Positions 55,004 through 64,000 of a stretch of 64,000 nt of DNA are shown piece after piece. The stretch's first letter is position 1; every line of letters begins with the position of its first letter. The DNA is from Haladaptatus sp. R4. GTDB lineage: Archaea > Halobacteriota > Halobacteria > Halobacteriales > Haladaptataceae. Under the pieces are notes generated by a model, which saw nothing but the letters and a program-made list of their open reading frames with translations, was not told the origin of the DNA and did not search any database. The stretch spans positions 682,001 through 746,000 of the forward strand of contig NZ_LWHG01000021.1 in the NCBI RefSeq assembly GCF_001625445.1, given 5' to 3'. A program made the position numbers and the translations under genes.

Positions 55004-55076
55004 CGCCCGAGGCGGGATTTGAACCCGCGTCACAACCGTGACAGGGTTGTATGATGGGCCACTACACCACCCGGGC
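55004..55076 (-). tRNA. tRNA-Asp (GTC anticodon), copy 1
   Basis: The 73-base sequence begins GCCCGGGTGGTGTAGTGGCC and ends with the T-arm and acceptor complement CCCGCCTCGGGCG. The anticodon stem is CAACC/GGTTG with loop CTGTCAC, anticodon GTC. The 5' flank has a TATA-like CCTTAATAAG about 30 bases upstream (minus strand), so it should be expressed. Its 5' flank CTTCGCATTCACTTCTTTCT (plus orientation) is repeated beside copy 2, but its 3' flank differs from copy 2. Confidence 0.97.
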
Positions 55077-55096
55077 CTTCGCATTCACTTCTTTCT
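55077..55096. repeat. Right flank of tRNA-Asp copy 1 (20-base direct repeat)
   Basis: These 20 bases recur exactly at 55899-55918, next to tRNA-Asp copy 2. With the left flank and the tRNA itself they show that a whole tRNA locus has been duplicated. Confidence 0.85.
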
Positions 55097-55143
55097 CGCG
55101 CCCTTATTAAGGGGTGTCGATTTCGTCGCTCTATGGTACTACG

Positions 55144-55602
55144 TTACGTGGGTGAATAGTAAGCACACTTTCTAGGTGGGATTTCACCCGTGAACTCGTA
55201 CTCTTTCGCCCAATTGATCGAAGGATGGTCGATTTTGGCATCGAATCTAAGTTCCATTTTCTGTACTGTTGCTTCATTCACATATATCCAGTACGTTTTT
55301 CCGTTTCTTGGATAACGAACGACGAATGCATCGATCTTTCCGTGATATTGATTTTCGTGATAGTTCCCTTTTTTAGTTGTTTGTGAATGAGTATTGAATC
55401 GTATCGTTTCCTCCTTGTTCTGCCATGCCGTTTTGCACTGAATCCGATATAACTGTCCATCATCATCAACTATCAAGTCGTATTTGTCATTGTCGCCAAA
55501 TGGGATTGAAACGCTGTATCCATGCGAAATCATTTCGTGAATGACTTTCGCCTCGGTTTCATCTCCTCTATCCTTCGTATTTGTCTCACCCGAGCATCTC
55601 AT
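55144..55602 (-). CDS. PD-(D/E)XK endonuclease-like protein (group I intron-associated type)
   Basis: The 152-residue protein reads MRCSGETNTKDRGDETEAKV, then YDLIVDDDGQLYRIQCKTAW with the catalytic Asp (near 42) and Q-x-K (K56), matching the PD-(D/E)XK family related to group I intron-associated nucleases. The C-terminal half has GKTYWIYVNEATVQKMELRF. The gene and flanks (about 55100-55800) are clearly AT-richer than the rest of the window, a sign of transfer. It lies between the two tRNA-Asp copies, so it may be part of a small integrative unit. Confidence 0.8.
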   Translation of the reverse strand: MRCSGETNTKDRGDETEAKVIHEMISHGYSVSIPFGDNDKYDLIVDDDGQLYRIQCKTAWQNKEETIRFNTHSQTTKKGNYHENQYHGKIDAFVVRYPRNGKTYWIYVNEATVQKMELRFDAKIDHPSINWAKEYEFTGEIPPRKCAYYSPT

Positions 55603-55792
55603 CTGTCGTATTAACGATCTATATCAATTATATTGACTATTTCGGTGAGAGAGACAATTTTCCGAAATCGATTTTCACGAGGTATCGAAATTACCGAAGG
55701 GGTAGAAGGGGTAGTAAACTACGGGCGAGAGCCAACAGAACATGTAATGCTTCAGTCTACACAAGAATCGAGAATCACAGAAATCAGTAGAA

Positions 55793-55847
55793 ATGACTCT
55801 GTTCGAGAGTTGAAAGTTCAGAAAGCGCCCGAGGCGGGATTTGAACC
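55793..55847. repeat. Left flank plus tRNA-Asp 3' end (direct repeat, copy 2)
   Basis: This matches 54828-54882 with about four mismatches. Here it continues into a full tRNA gene instead of a fragment. The repeat is about 965 bases from copy 1. Confidence 0.8.
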
Positions 55848-55898
55848 CGCGTCACAACCGTGACAGGGTTGTATGATGGGCCACTACACCACCCGGGC
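55826..55898 (-). tRNA. tRNA-Asp (GTC anticodon), copy 2
   Basis: The 73-base sequence is identical to copy 1, including the GTC anticodon. The 5' flank keeps the shared 20 bases followed by a TATA-like CCTTAAGAG on the minus strand, so this copy should also be transcribed. The spacing between copies is 822 bases. Confidence 0.97.
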
Positions 55899-56003
55899 CT
55901 TCGCATTCACTTCTTTCTGGCTTGTACTCTTAAGGCTTTCCAATGACGTTCCGTATGTGGATTCGTGCCGAGCTATGTTAACGCATCCCGCTTGCCCAAA
56001 CCA

Positions 56004-56009
56004 TTTATA
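56004..56009 (+). promoter_or_regulatory. Candidate TATA box of the RNA polymerase operon
   Basis: TTTATA in the context AACCATTTATACC lies about 175 bases before the rpoH ATG. The implied leader contains a hairpin with a 6-pair stem (56045-56050 with 56058-56063). A second TATA-like TTAAAT near 56108 is closer to the gene. Position and composition only. Confidence 0.45.
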
Positions 56010-56184
56010 CCAGAACGGAGTAGATAGCAGTGTTCAGTTGGCTGCCTCCGTCCGGTGCGGAGGTATTCGGGATAGCCGAGCGTGTGCGAACCTTGTTTAG
56101 CAAGCCTTAAATGAGTGCTACGTGTAATACCCTGTAGTATCTCGTGATAGCCATTTCTCCCGCTAGCCGGAAACTCGTGCACAC

Positions 56185-56412
56185 ATGGTAGACGTAAGCC
56201 AACACAAAATGGTTCCGGAGCACACCATCGTCGATTCGGACGAACTCGACGAAGTGCTCGCGGAATACGACATCAAGAGTACAGACCTGCCGAAGATCAA
56301 ACGGACCGACCCAGCACTGCCCGACGACGCAGAGCCGGGTGACGTTATCAAAATCGTCCGCGACTCACGAACGACCGAACGAGCAGTCGTGTATCGACTC
56401 GTGGTGGAATAA
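56185..56412 (+). CDS. rpoH: DNA-directed RNA polymerase subunit H (Rpo5)
   Basis: The 75-residue subunit has the archaeal RpoH opening [20 protein letters not shown] and the conserved [20 protein letters not shown] with [20 protein letters not shown]. It forms part of the jaw of RNA polymerase. It is first in the polymerase operon; its TAA stop shares one base with the ATG of rpoB''. Confidence 0.97.
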   Translation: MVDVSQHKMVPEHTIVDSDELDEVLAEYDIKSTDLPKIKRTDPALPDDAEPGDVIKIVRDSRTTERAVVYRLVVE

Positions 56413-57968
56413 TGCAACAGCAAGATCGACGCGAACTATCGAGGGAGTATTTCTCGAAAGAACGACTCGCGGAGCATCACTACCGCTCGTTTAACGCCTT
56501 CCTGAACCGAGGCATGCAGGAAGTCGTTACCGAGAAGGGAATCATCGACACCGACATCGGTGACAAGGAAGGAGAGGAACCGGTGTTCGTCGAACTGGGC
56601 GACATTCGTGTGGTCACTCCGCGCGTGCGCGAGGCGGACGGGAGTGAAGAACTCCTCTACCCGCAGGAGGCACGCCTCCGTAACATCACGTACTCCGCGC
56701 CGGTGTTCATGGAGATGACCATCGTCAAAGGCGAAGGCGACGACAAACGCGTCGTCGATTCGACCGAGACGAAGGTCGGACGGATGCCGATCATGGTCGG
56801 CTCCGAGAAGTGTAACATCGCCAACTTCGAGGAGGACGACTTGGTCGAAATCGGTGAGGACCCCGCCGATCCCGGCGGCTACTTCATCGTCAACGGTTCC
56901 GAGCGGGTGTTGATGACCTCCGAGGACCTGGCACCGAACAAGATTCTCGCCGAGTACGACACGAAGTACGGCGACGAGATTCAGGTCGCAAAGACGTTCA
57001 GCCAGCGCCGAGGATACCGTGCCTTGGTTCTGGTCGAGCGCTCGCGTGACGGCCTGCTCGAAGTGTCGTTCCCGTCCGTTTCGGGGAGCGTCAACTTCGT
57101 CACGCTCGTTCGTGCGCTGGGACTCGAATCCGACGAGGAGATCGTCCACCGAGTCTCCGACGATCCGGAAATCGTGAAGTTCATGCTCGAAAATCTGGAG
57201 GCCGCCGAAGTCCAGACGCAGGAGGAGGCAATCGAAACCCTCGGGAAGCGGGTCGCCTCCGGGCAGGGCAAGAACTACCAGTTGAAACGAGCGAACTACG
57301 TCATCGACCGCTATCTCCTGCCGCACCTCCACGAGGACGGTGTCGAGGAGGAGGAAGTTCGCATCAACAAGGCGTACTACCTCGCCCGGATGGCCGAGGC
57401 GTGTTTCGAACTCGCACTGGGTCGGCGCGACTCGGACGACAAGGACCACTACGCCAACAAGCGACTGAAGGTGTCCGGCGACCTGATGAAGGACCTGTTC
57501 CGGACGGCGCTGAACAAGCTGGCACGCGACGTGAAGTACCAGCTCGAACGCGCGAACATGCGTAACCGACAACTGTCCGTGAACACGGTGGTTCGGTCGG
57601 ACGTTCTCACCGAGCGTCTCGAACACCCGATCGCGACGGGGAACTGGGTCGGTGGCCGCTCCGGCGTGTCGCAGTTGGTCGACCGGACGGACTTCATGGG
57701 TGTGCTGTCACACCTTCGCCGTCTCCGCAGTCCGCTCAGTCGTTCGCAGCCTCACTTCGAGGCACGTGACCTACACGCGACCCAGTGGGGTCGCATTTGC
57801 CCGTCCGAGACGCCGGAAGGGCCGAACTGTGGACTGGTGAAGAACTTCGCGCAGGCGATGGAACTCAGCCAGAACATCGAGGACGAACAGGAACTGAAAC
57901 AGGAACTCTCGTCGATGGGCGTCGAGGGGATTCCCGGAATCGAGAGCATCGAAGGGAGCGCAGACTGA
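56412..57968 (+). CDS. rpoB2: DNA-directed RNA polymerase subunit B'' (Rpo2 N-terminal part)
   Basis: The 518-residue protein is the N-terminal half of the split beta-like subunit, with [40 protein letters not shown] (near 155-174), and [20 protein letters not shown] (near 453-472). The archaeal split between B'' and B' is typical of haloarchaea. Its stop and the next ATG overlap (TGATG). Confidence 0.97.
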   Translation: MQQQDRRELSREYFSKERLAEHHYRSFNAFLNRGMQEVVTEKGIIDTDIGDKEGEEPVFVELGDIRVVTPRVREADGSEELLYPQEARLRNITYSAPVFMEMTIVKGEGDDKRVVDSTETKVGRMPIMVGSEKCNIANFEEDDLVEIGEDPADPGGYFIVNGSERVLMTSEDLAPNKILAEYDTKYGDEIQVAKTFSQRRGYRALVLVERSRDGLLEVSFPSVSGSVNFVTLVRALGLESDEEIVHRVSDDPEIVKFMLENLEAAEVQTQEEAIETLGKRVASGQGKNYQLKRANYVIDRYLLPHLHEDGVEEEEVRINKAYYLARMAEACFELALGRRDSDDKDHYANKRLKVSGDLMKDLFRTALNKLARDVKYQLERANMRNRQLSVNTVVRSDVLTERLEHPIATGNWVGGRSGVSQLVDRTDFMGVLSHLRRLRSPLSRSQPHFEARDLHATQWGRICPSETPEGPNCGLVKNFAQAMELSQNIEDEQELKQELSSMGVEGIPGIESIEGSAD

Positions 57969-59794
57969 TGAGTCAGGGACGAGAAGCCAAAGTATACGTC
58001 AACGGTAGTTTGGTCGGAACACACCCCGACCCCGAACAGCTTGCAGATCAGGTCCGCGAGGCGCGCCGACGGGGCGACGTCAGCGAGATGGTCAACGTCT
58101 CGGTCAAGGGACGCACCAGCGAGGTCATCATCAACGCCGACGCGGGGCGCGCACGCCGCCCGCTCCTCGTGGTCGAGGACGGCGAAACGCGCATCACGGA
58201 CGAGGAAACCGAGGCGCTCAAGCAGGGCGACCTCTCGTTCGAAGACCTCGTCGAGCGTGGGAAGATCGAGTTCATCGACGCCGAGGAGGAAGAGGACATC
58301 TACGTCGCCGTCGATGACACCGAGTTGAACGAGGACCACACACACCTCGAAATCGACCCGCAACTCATCTTCGGTATCGGTGCCGGGATGATTCCGTACC
58401 CGGAGCACAACGCCAGCCCGCGGATTACGATGGGTGCAGGGATGATGAAGCAGTCGCTCGGTCTGCCGTCGGCGAACTACCGCATTCGCCCGGACACGCG
58501 ACAGCACCTCTTCCACTACCCACAGCTCTCGATGGTGAAGACGCAGACGACGGAACAGATCGGGTTCGACGACCGACCCGCCGCACAGAACTTCACCGTC
58601 GCGGTCATGAGCTACGAAGGGTTCAACATCGAGGACGCGCTCGTCATGAACAAGGGGTCCGTCGAACGCGCGCTCGCGCGTTCGCACTTCTTCCGTACCT
58701 ACGAGGGTGAGGAACGCCGCTACCCTGGTGGACAGGAAGACCGCTTCGAGATTCCGGGCGACGACGTGCGCGGTGCCCGCGGTGAGGACGCGTACACGCA
58801 TCTGGACGAGGACGGACTGGTCAACCCCGAGACGCGCGTGGACGAGAACAGCGTTCTGTTGGGGAAGACGAGTCCGCCGCGATTCCTCGAAGAGCCGGAC
58901 GACATGGGTGGCCTGTCACCACAGAAGCGCCGCGAAACCAGTGTCACGATGCGCTCGGGCGAATCCGGCGTCGTGGACACGGTCACGCTGATGGAGGGCG
59001 AGGACGGTTCGAAGCTCTCCAAGGTGTCCGTTCGTGACGAGCGAATCCCGGAACTCGGGGACAAGTTCGCGTCGCGACACGGACAGAAAGGTGTCGTCGG
59101 TCACATCGCACCGCAGGAGGACATGCCCTTCACGCAGGAAGGGGTCGTCCCGGACCTCATCGTCAACCCGCACGCGCTGCCGTCGCGGATGACGGTCGGT
59201 CACGTGCTGGAGATGATTGGCGGGAAAGTCGGCGCGATGGAAGGCCGTCGCGTGGACGGAACCGCGTTCACCGGCGAGGATAAAGAGGACCTCCGCGCCG
59301 CGCTGCAGGAACGCGGGTACAAATCGTCGGGGAAGGAAATCATGTACTCCGGCGTGACGGGCGAGAAGATTGAAGCTGAAATCTTCGTCGGCACCATTCT
59401 CTACCACAAGCTCTACCACATGGTGTCGAACAAACTCCACGCTCGTTCGCGTGGACCGGTGCAGGTGCTCACGCGCCAGCCGACGGAAGGACGTGCCCGC
59501 GAGGGTGGTCTCCGCGTCGGTGAGATGGAGCGTGAGGTGCTCATCGGACACGGTGCCGCGCTGGCGCTCAAGGAGCGACTGCTCGACTCCTCCGACCGCG
59601 AATGGATCTACGTCTGCGGTCAGTGTGGAATGAGCGCGGTCGAGAACATCGACCAGAACCGTGTGTACTGCCCGAACTGTGAGGAAGAAACGGACATTCA
59701 CGAAATCGAGATGAGCTACGCGTTCAAGCTCCTGCTCGACGAGATGAAGGCGCTTGGCATCGCGCCGCGACTCGAACTGGAGGACGCAGTCTAA
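57968..59794 (+). CDS. rpoB1: DNA-directed RNA polymerase subunit B' (Rpo2 C-terminal part)
   Basis: The 608-residue protein starts [20 protein letters not shown] and carries [20 protein letters not shown] (near 217-236), the [11 protein letters not shown]-like [20 protein letters not shown], and the zinc ribbon [14 protein letters not shown]...CPNCEEE near the end. It forms, with B'', the catalytic core. Start at 57968 follows rpoB'' with a one-base overlap. Confidence 0.97.
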   Translation: MSQGREAKVYVNGSLVGTHPDPEQLADQVREARRRGDVSEMVNVSVKGRTSEVIINADAGRARRPLLVVEDGETRITDEETEALKQGDLSFEDLVERGKIEFIDAEEEEDIYVAVDDTELNEDHTHLEIDPQLIFGIGAGMIPYPEHNASPRITMGAGMMKQSLGLPSANYRIRPDTRQHLFHYPQLSMVKTQTTEQIGFDDRPAAQNFTVAVMSYEGFNIEDALVMNKGSVERALARSHFFRTYEGEERRYPGGQEDRFEIPGDDVRGARGEDAYTHLDEDGLVNPETRVDENSVLLGKTSPPRFLEEPDDMGGLSPQKRRETSVTMRSGESGVVDTVTLMEGEDGSKLSKVSVRDERIPELGDKFASRHGQKGVVGHIAPQEDMPFTQEGVVPDLIVNPHALPSRMTVGHVLEMIGGKVGAMEGRRVDGTAFTGEDKEDLRAALQERGYKSSGKEIMYSGVTGEKIEAEIFVGTILYHKLYHMVSNKLHARSRGPVQVLTRQPTEGRAREGGLRVGEMEREVLIGHGAALALKERLLDSSDREWIYVCGQCGMSAVENIDQNRVYCPNCEEETDIHEIEMSYAFKLLLDEMKALGIAPRLELEDAV

Positions 59795-62723
59795 TGGCAA
59801 CAAGTCAAACTCCCAAGGAAATCGGATCCATCAGCTTCGGGCTGATGGACCCGGAGGAGTACCGAGAGATGTCGGCGACGAAGATCATCACCGCCGACAC
59901 GTACGACGACGACGGATTCCCCATCGACATGGGGCTGATGGACCCGCGATTGGGCGTCATCGACCCCGGTCTGGAATGCAAGACCTGCGGACAACACTCC
60001 GGGTCGTGCAACGGCCACTTCGGTCACATCGAACTGGCCGCGCCGGTCATCCACGTCGGCTTCACGAAACTCATCCGCCGACTGCTTCGCGGGACGTGCC
60101 GCGACTGTTCCCGACTCCTGCTCACCGAGGAAGAACAGGAGAAGTACCACGGCATGCTCACGCGGACGAAGGAACTCGGCAACGACATCACCGACGTGAC
60201 GAAGGCGGCCATCCGCGAGGCGCGGAAGAAGGACCGCTGTCCGCACTGTGGTGAAGTCCAGTACGACATCAACCACGAGAAGCCGACGACCTACTACGAG
60301 GTCCAACAGGTGCTCACGAGCGAGTACTCCGAGCGAATCGCCTCCCGGATGCAGGGCCGTGACGAGAACGGCGAGGAGGACGAGGACCTCGAACCCATGG
60401 CGCCACAGGAGTTGGCGGACAAGACGGGTATCGAGATATCGCGCATCAACCAGATCATTTCCGGGGAGTTCCGCCCGCGCGAGGCCGACCGGAAATCCAT
60501 CGAGAAGGCGCTCGGTATCGACCTGACGACCGAGGACATGAACAAGCTGATGCCCTCGGACATCCGCGACTGGTTCGAGGACATCCCGGACTCGGACATC
60601 GAGGCACTCGGTATCGATTCCGACCGCTCGCGTCCCGAGTGGATGATCCTGACCGTCCTGCCGGTCCCGCCGGTGACTGCTCGCCCGTCGATCACTCTGG
60701 ACAACGGGCAGCGGTCCGAGGACGACCTGACCCACAAGCTGGTGGACATCATCCGCATCAACCAGCGGTTCATGGAGAACCGCGAGGCCGGTGCGCCACA
60801 ACTCATCATCGAGGACCTGTGGGAACTGCTGCAGTACCACGTCACGACGTTCATGGACAACGAGATTTCGGGCACGCCGCCCGCTCGTCACCGTTCCGGG
60901 CGTCCGCTGAAGACGCTGAGCCAGCGCCTGAAGGGCAAGGAAGGTCGCTTCCGTGGCTCGCTGTCCGGAAAGCGTGTGAACTTCTCGGCACGGACCGTCA
61001 TCTCGCCGGACCCGACGCTCTCGCTGAACGAAGTCGGTGTCCGCGACGGGTCGCCCGCGAGATGACCCAGACGATGAACGTCACGCCGCGAACCATCGAG
61101 GACGCGCGACGCTACGTTCGAAACGGACCGGAAGGTCACCCCGGCGCGAACTACGTCAAGCGACCCGACGGCCGACGCCTGAAGGTCACCGAGAAGAACT
61201 GCGAGGAACTGGCCGAGAAGGTCGAGCCGGGATGGGAGGTCAACCGACACCTCATCGACGGTGACATCGTCATCTTCAACCGCCAGCCGTCCCTGCACCG
61301 GATGTCCATCATGGCCCACGAAGTGGTCGTGATGCCGTACAAGACGTTCCGACTGAACACCGTCGTCTGTCCCCCGTACAACGCCGACTTCGACGGGGAC
61401 GAGATGAACATGCACGCACTCCAGAACGAGGAGGCACGCGCGGAAGCGCGCGTGCTCATGCGTGTGCAGGAACAAATCCTCTCCCCGCGCTTCGGTGAGA
61501 ACATCATCGGCGCGATTCAGGACCACATTTCCGGAACGTACCTGCTCACCCACCACAACCCGCACTTCAACGAGACGCAGGCGCTCGACCTGCTCCGTGC
61601 GACACGGATCGACGAATTGCCGGAGGAGGACGGCACGGAGGAGAACGGAACCCCGTACTGGACGGGCCAGACGCTGTTCTCGGAACTCCTGCCCGACGAG
61701 CTCGAACTGGAGTTCATGAGTTCGACCGGCGACACGGTGATCATCGAGGAGGGTCAACTCATCGAAGGGACGATCGACGAGGACGCGGTCGGCGCGTTCG
61801 GCGGGGAGATCGTCGACACCATCTGTAAGGTGTACGGCGAGACCCGCGCCCGTCACTTCATCAACGAAGTCGCGACGTTGGCGATGCGCGCCATCATGCA
61901 CTTCGGTTTCTCCATCGGTATCGACGACGAGACGATTCCGCTGGACGCACAGGACCAGATCGACGAAGCCATCGAGAACGCATACGACCGCGTGCAGGAT
62001 CTCATCGAGACGTACGAGAACGGCGAGCTGGAATCGCTTCCGGGTCGAACCGTGGACGAGACGTTGGAGATGAAGATCATGCAGACGCTCGGCAAGGCGC
62101 GTGACTCGGCCGGTGACATCGCGGAGGATCACTTCGCGAGCGACAACCCGGCAGTCATCATGGCCGACTCCGGTGCTCGTGGGTCGCTGCTCAACCTGAC
62201 CCAGATGGCCGGCTGTGTCGGACAGCAGGCAGTTCGGGGCGAGCGCATCAACCGCGGGTACGAGGACCGTACGCTCTCGCACTACCAAGCCGACGACCTG
62301 TCCGCGGACGCCCACGGGTTCGTGGAGCACTCCTACACCGGCGGTCTGACCCCGCTGGAGTTCTTCTTCCACGCGATGGGTGGCCGGGAAGGGCTGGTGG
62401 ACACGGCAGTCCGGACCTCCAAGTCCGGGTACCTTCAGCGTCGTCTCATCAACGCCCTGTCCGAACTCGAAACGCAGTACGACGGAACGGTGCGCGACAC
62501 CAGCGACACCATCGTCCAGTTCGAGTTCGGTGAGGACGGCACCTCGCCGGTTCAGGTCTCCTCGTCCGAGGAGAACCCGATAGACGTGGATAGCATCGCA
62601 GACCAGATTCTCGACGAGGAGTTCGACAGCGAGACCCGCAAGCTCGAATTCCTCGGCGACCGACAGCCGCCGACGAATCTGTCCGAACACGCAGACGCAC
62701 GGCAGGTGGAGTCAGATGACTAA
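59794..62723 (+). CDS. rpoA1: DNA-directed RNA polymerase subunit A' (Rpo1 N-terminal part), with one apparent frameshift
   Basis: The largest-subunit N-terminal part shows the zinc site [20 protein letters not shown], the lid/rudder region [20 protein letters not shown], and the catalytic [10 protein letters not shown] (near 61380-61408) that binds magnesium. The frame breaks near 61047: the upstream part reads [14 protein letters not shown] and stops, while the homologous V-A-R-E-M-T-Q-T continues in another frame. Adding one base before GGG restores about 976 residues. As this gene is essential, a sequence error is likely. Confidence 0.97.
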
Positions 62724-63897
62724 CGTAACAGACGATATGGAAGCCATCGTCGAGGATACGGACCTTCCCCGACGACTCAAGGACGAAGTGTACGAGACCA
62801 TCGAATCCCGCGATGGCGTCTCGCTCGAACAGGTAACGGACATCGCCAAAGCGGTCGAACACCGCTACCTCGACACCCGTGTCGACCCGCTCGACCCCGT
62901 GGGGACGGTGAGTGCCCAATCCATCGGGGAACCGGGAACGCAGATGACGATGAACACGTTCCACTACGCTGGTGTGGCGGAGATGGACGTGACACAGGGG
63001 CTTCCGCGCCTCATCGAACTGGTGGACGCACGGAAGACGCCCGACACGCCCATCATGACGGTGTACCTCGAAGACGAGTACGCCGAAAACCGAGAGAAGG
63101 CTCACGAAGTCGTCTGGAACATCGAGGCGACGAAAATCCTCGCGCTCGGTGACATCTCGACGAACGTCGCCGACATGATCGTGTCCATCAACCTGAACGA
63201 GGACACGCTCGAAGAGCGGATGATCACCCCGGACGAGGTCGCCTCCATCATCGAGGACAGCCTGGGCGTGCAGACGACCCAGCAGGGAACTGTCATCGAG
63301 TTCGGTCCCGACCAGCCGAGTTACCGCAAGCTACTCCAGTTGGTCGAGGAACTCCGCGAAATCGTGTTCAAGGGAATCGAGGAGATCTCCCGCGTCGTCA
63401 TCCGCCGCGAATCGCTCGACGACGGCGAGGAGTTCGTCCTCTACACGGAAGGGTCGGCGTTCGCCGACGCGCTCGAAATCGAGGGCGTGGATGCCTCCCG
63501 AACGACGTGTAACAACATCCACGAGATCTATCGGACGCTCGGCGTGGAGGCGGCCCGCGAGTCCATCATCGAGGAGACGATGGACACGCTCGAAGAGCAG
63601 GGTCTCGACGACGTGAACGTTCGTCACCTGATGCTCGTGTCCGACATCATGACCAACCGCGGGACGATCGAGTCCATCGGTCGTCACGGTATCTCCGGCA
63701 GCAAGGAGTCCGTCCTCGCGCGTGCAGCGTTCGAGGTGACGGTGAACCACCTGCTCGACGCCGCCATCCACGGCGAAATCGACGACTTGAACGGCGTCAT
63801 CGAGAACGTCATCGTCGGCAAGCCGATCAAACTCGGAACCGGTGACGTGAACCTCCGGATGGGCTCGGTTAGTCGCGGCGCGGAACCCTCCGACTGA
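62716..63897 (+). CDS. rpoA2: DNA-directed RNA polymerase subunit A'' (Rpo1 C-terminal part)
   Basis: The 393-residue protein contains the bridge/trigger region [20 protein letters not shown] with [20 protein letters not shown] (near 72-111), and the closing [20 protein letters not shown]. Start ATG at 62716 overlaps rpoA' by eight bases. It is followed by nusA with a TGATG-type overlap. Confidence 0.97.
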   Translation: MTNVTDDMEAIVEDTDLPRRLKDEVYETIESRDGVSLEQVTDIAKAVEHRYLDTRVDPLDPVGTVSAQSIGEPGTQMTMNTFHYAGVAEMDVTQGLPRLIELVDARKTPDTPIMTVYLEDEYAENREKAHEVVWNIEATKILALGDISTNVADMIVSINLNEDTLEERMITPDEVASIIEDSLGVQTTQQGTVIEFGPDQPSYRKLLQLVEELREIVFKGIEEISRVVIRRESLDDGEEFVLYTEGSAFADALEIEGVDASRTTCNNIHEIYRTLGVEAARESIIEETMDTLEEQGLDDVNVRHLMLVSDIMTNRGTIESIGRHGISGSKESVLARAAFEVTVNHLLDAAIHGEIDDLNGVIENVIVGKPIKLGTGDVNLRMGSVSRGAEPSD

Positions 63898-64000
63898 TGA
63901 CGGTCACACTCACCGATACGGCACGGCAGTACATCGCCCTCTTCGAGGACGAGACGGGTGCGACCGCCCGCGACTGTGTCGTACTCGGTGACGATGGAGA
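63897..64000 (+). CDS. nusA: NusA-like transcription factor, N-terminal fragment (runs off the window)
   Basis: The frame starting at 63897 reads [20 protein letters not shown] then GATARDCVVLGDDG, similar to the start of archaeal NusA-like RNA-binding proteins. The position after rpoA'' is where nusA lies in haloarchaea. Only about 34 residues are in the window, so the KH domains are not seen. Confidence 0.85.
   Translation, partial: MTVTLTDTARQYIALFEDETGATARDCVVLGDDG

Noticed and set aside
55633-55863. Plus-strand ORF ending KAPEAGFEPASQP
   Set aside because: Its end is the antisense of tRNA-Asp copy 2; such peptides are frequent false calls at haloarchaeal tRNA genes.
60888-62690. 600-residue minus-strand ORF opposite rpoA'
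   Set aside because: A shadow of rpoA'; long antisense ORFs are common in high-GC haloarchaeal genes.
1-64000. CRISPR array, rRNA genes, insertion sequences or inteins
   Set aside because: I saw no regularly spaced repeats, no rRNA-like sequence, no transposase motifs and no intein splice blocks in the polymerase genes.

Overview
The window is chromosomal DNA from a haloarchaeon (class Halobacteria). The proteins are strongly acidic, GC is high, coding is dense on both strands, and several transcripts look leaderless with a TATA-like box about 26 bases before the start codon. Many gene families are typical of the group: split RNA polymerase subunits, HalX response regulator, HTH_10/bacterioopsin-activator-like regulators, GatB, the HVO_0476-type zinc protein, type II GAPDH and COG1361/RND pairs. 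A Haladaptatus-like genus is possible, but I cannot fix it from sequence alone.

Layout. 1-7 kb: the N-terminal half of SMC with a small coiled-coil gene upstream, an MFS exporter, a BCCT osmolyte carrier and a TrmB-family regulator. 7-16 kb: gatB, a DedA / UPF0104 / DedA membrane cluster, a MATE exporter, and a HalX response regulator beside a 7TM histidine kinase. 16-24 kb: topoisomerase I, a PIN-like/UPF0175 toxin-antitoxin pair, two SnoaL-like genes around an HTH_10 regulator, an S1 peptidase and a phosphoribosyltransferase. 24-31.6 kb: an HTH_10 regulator divergent from a two-gene operon resembling the DgcN-DgcA D-glutamate pathway, then YchF, a structured non-coding spacer, and an APC permease with an M20 peptidase. 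31.8-47 kb: EngB, tandem DUF389 proteins, NOG1, an ASCH protein, a RimK-like ligase, Hsp20, a secreted Asn/Gln-rich protein, GAPDH, an aminopeptidase, zinc proteins and three methyltransferases. 47-54.7 kb: a divergent pair (HerA-like ATPase and a membrane-anchored protein) on a palindromic promoter, two fluoride channels behind a clear fluoride riboswitch, a UspA protein, and an RND exporter with a COG1361 partner. 54.8-55.9 kb: duplicated tRNA-Asp genes around an AT-rich PD-(D/E)XK nuclease, a small genomic island. 56-64 kb: rpoH-rpoB''-rpoB'-rpoA'-rpoA''-nusA, with start and stop codons overlapping throughout.

The most notable items are the fluoride riboswitch, the duplicated tRNA-Asp/nuclease island, a modular non-coding repeat found twice (23.8 and 28.4 kb), the mirror-image divergent promoter at 48.1 kb and the putative archaeal D-glutamate operon. 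Eight reading-frame breaks occur, including in gatB and rpoA', which the cell cannot normally lose. Seven of them are explained by one missing base, often beside a G/C run, so most are probably sequence errors rather than pseudogenes. I annotate those genes as whole, with the break position given.
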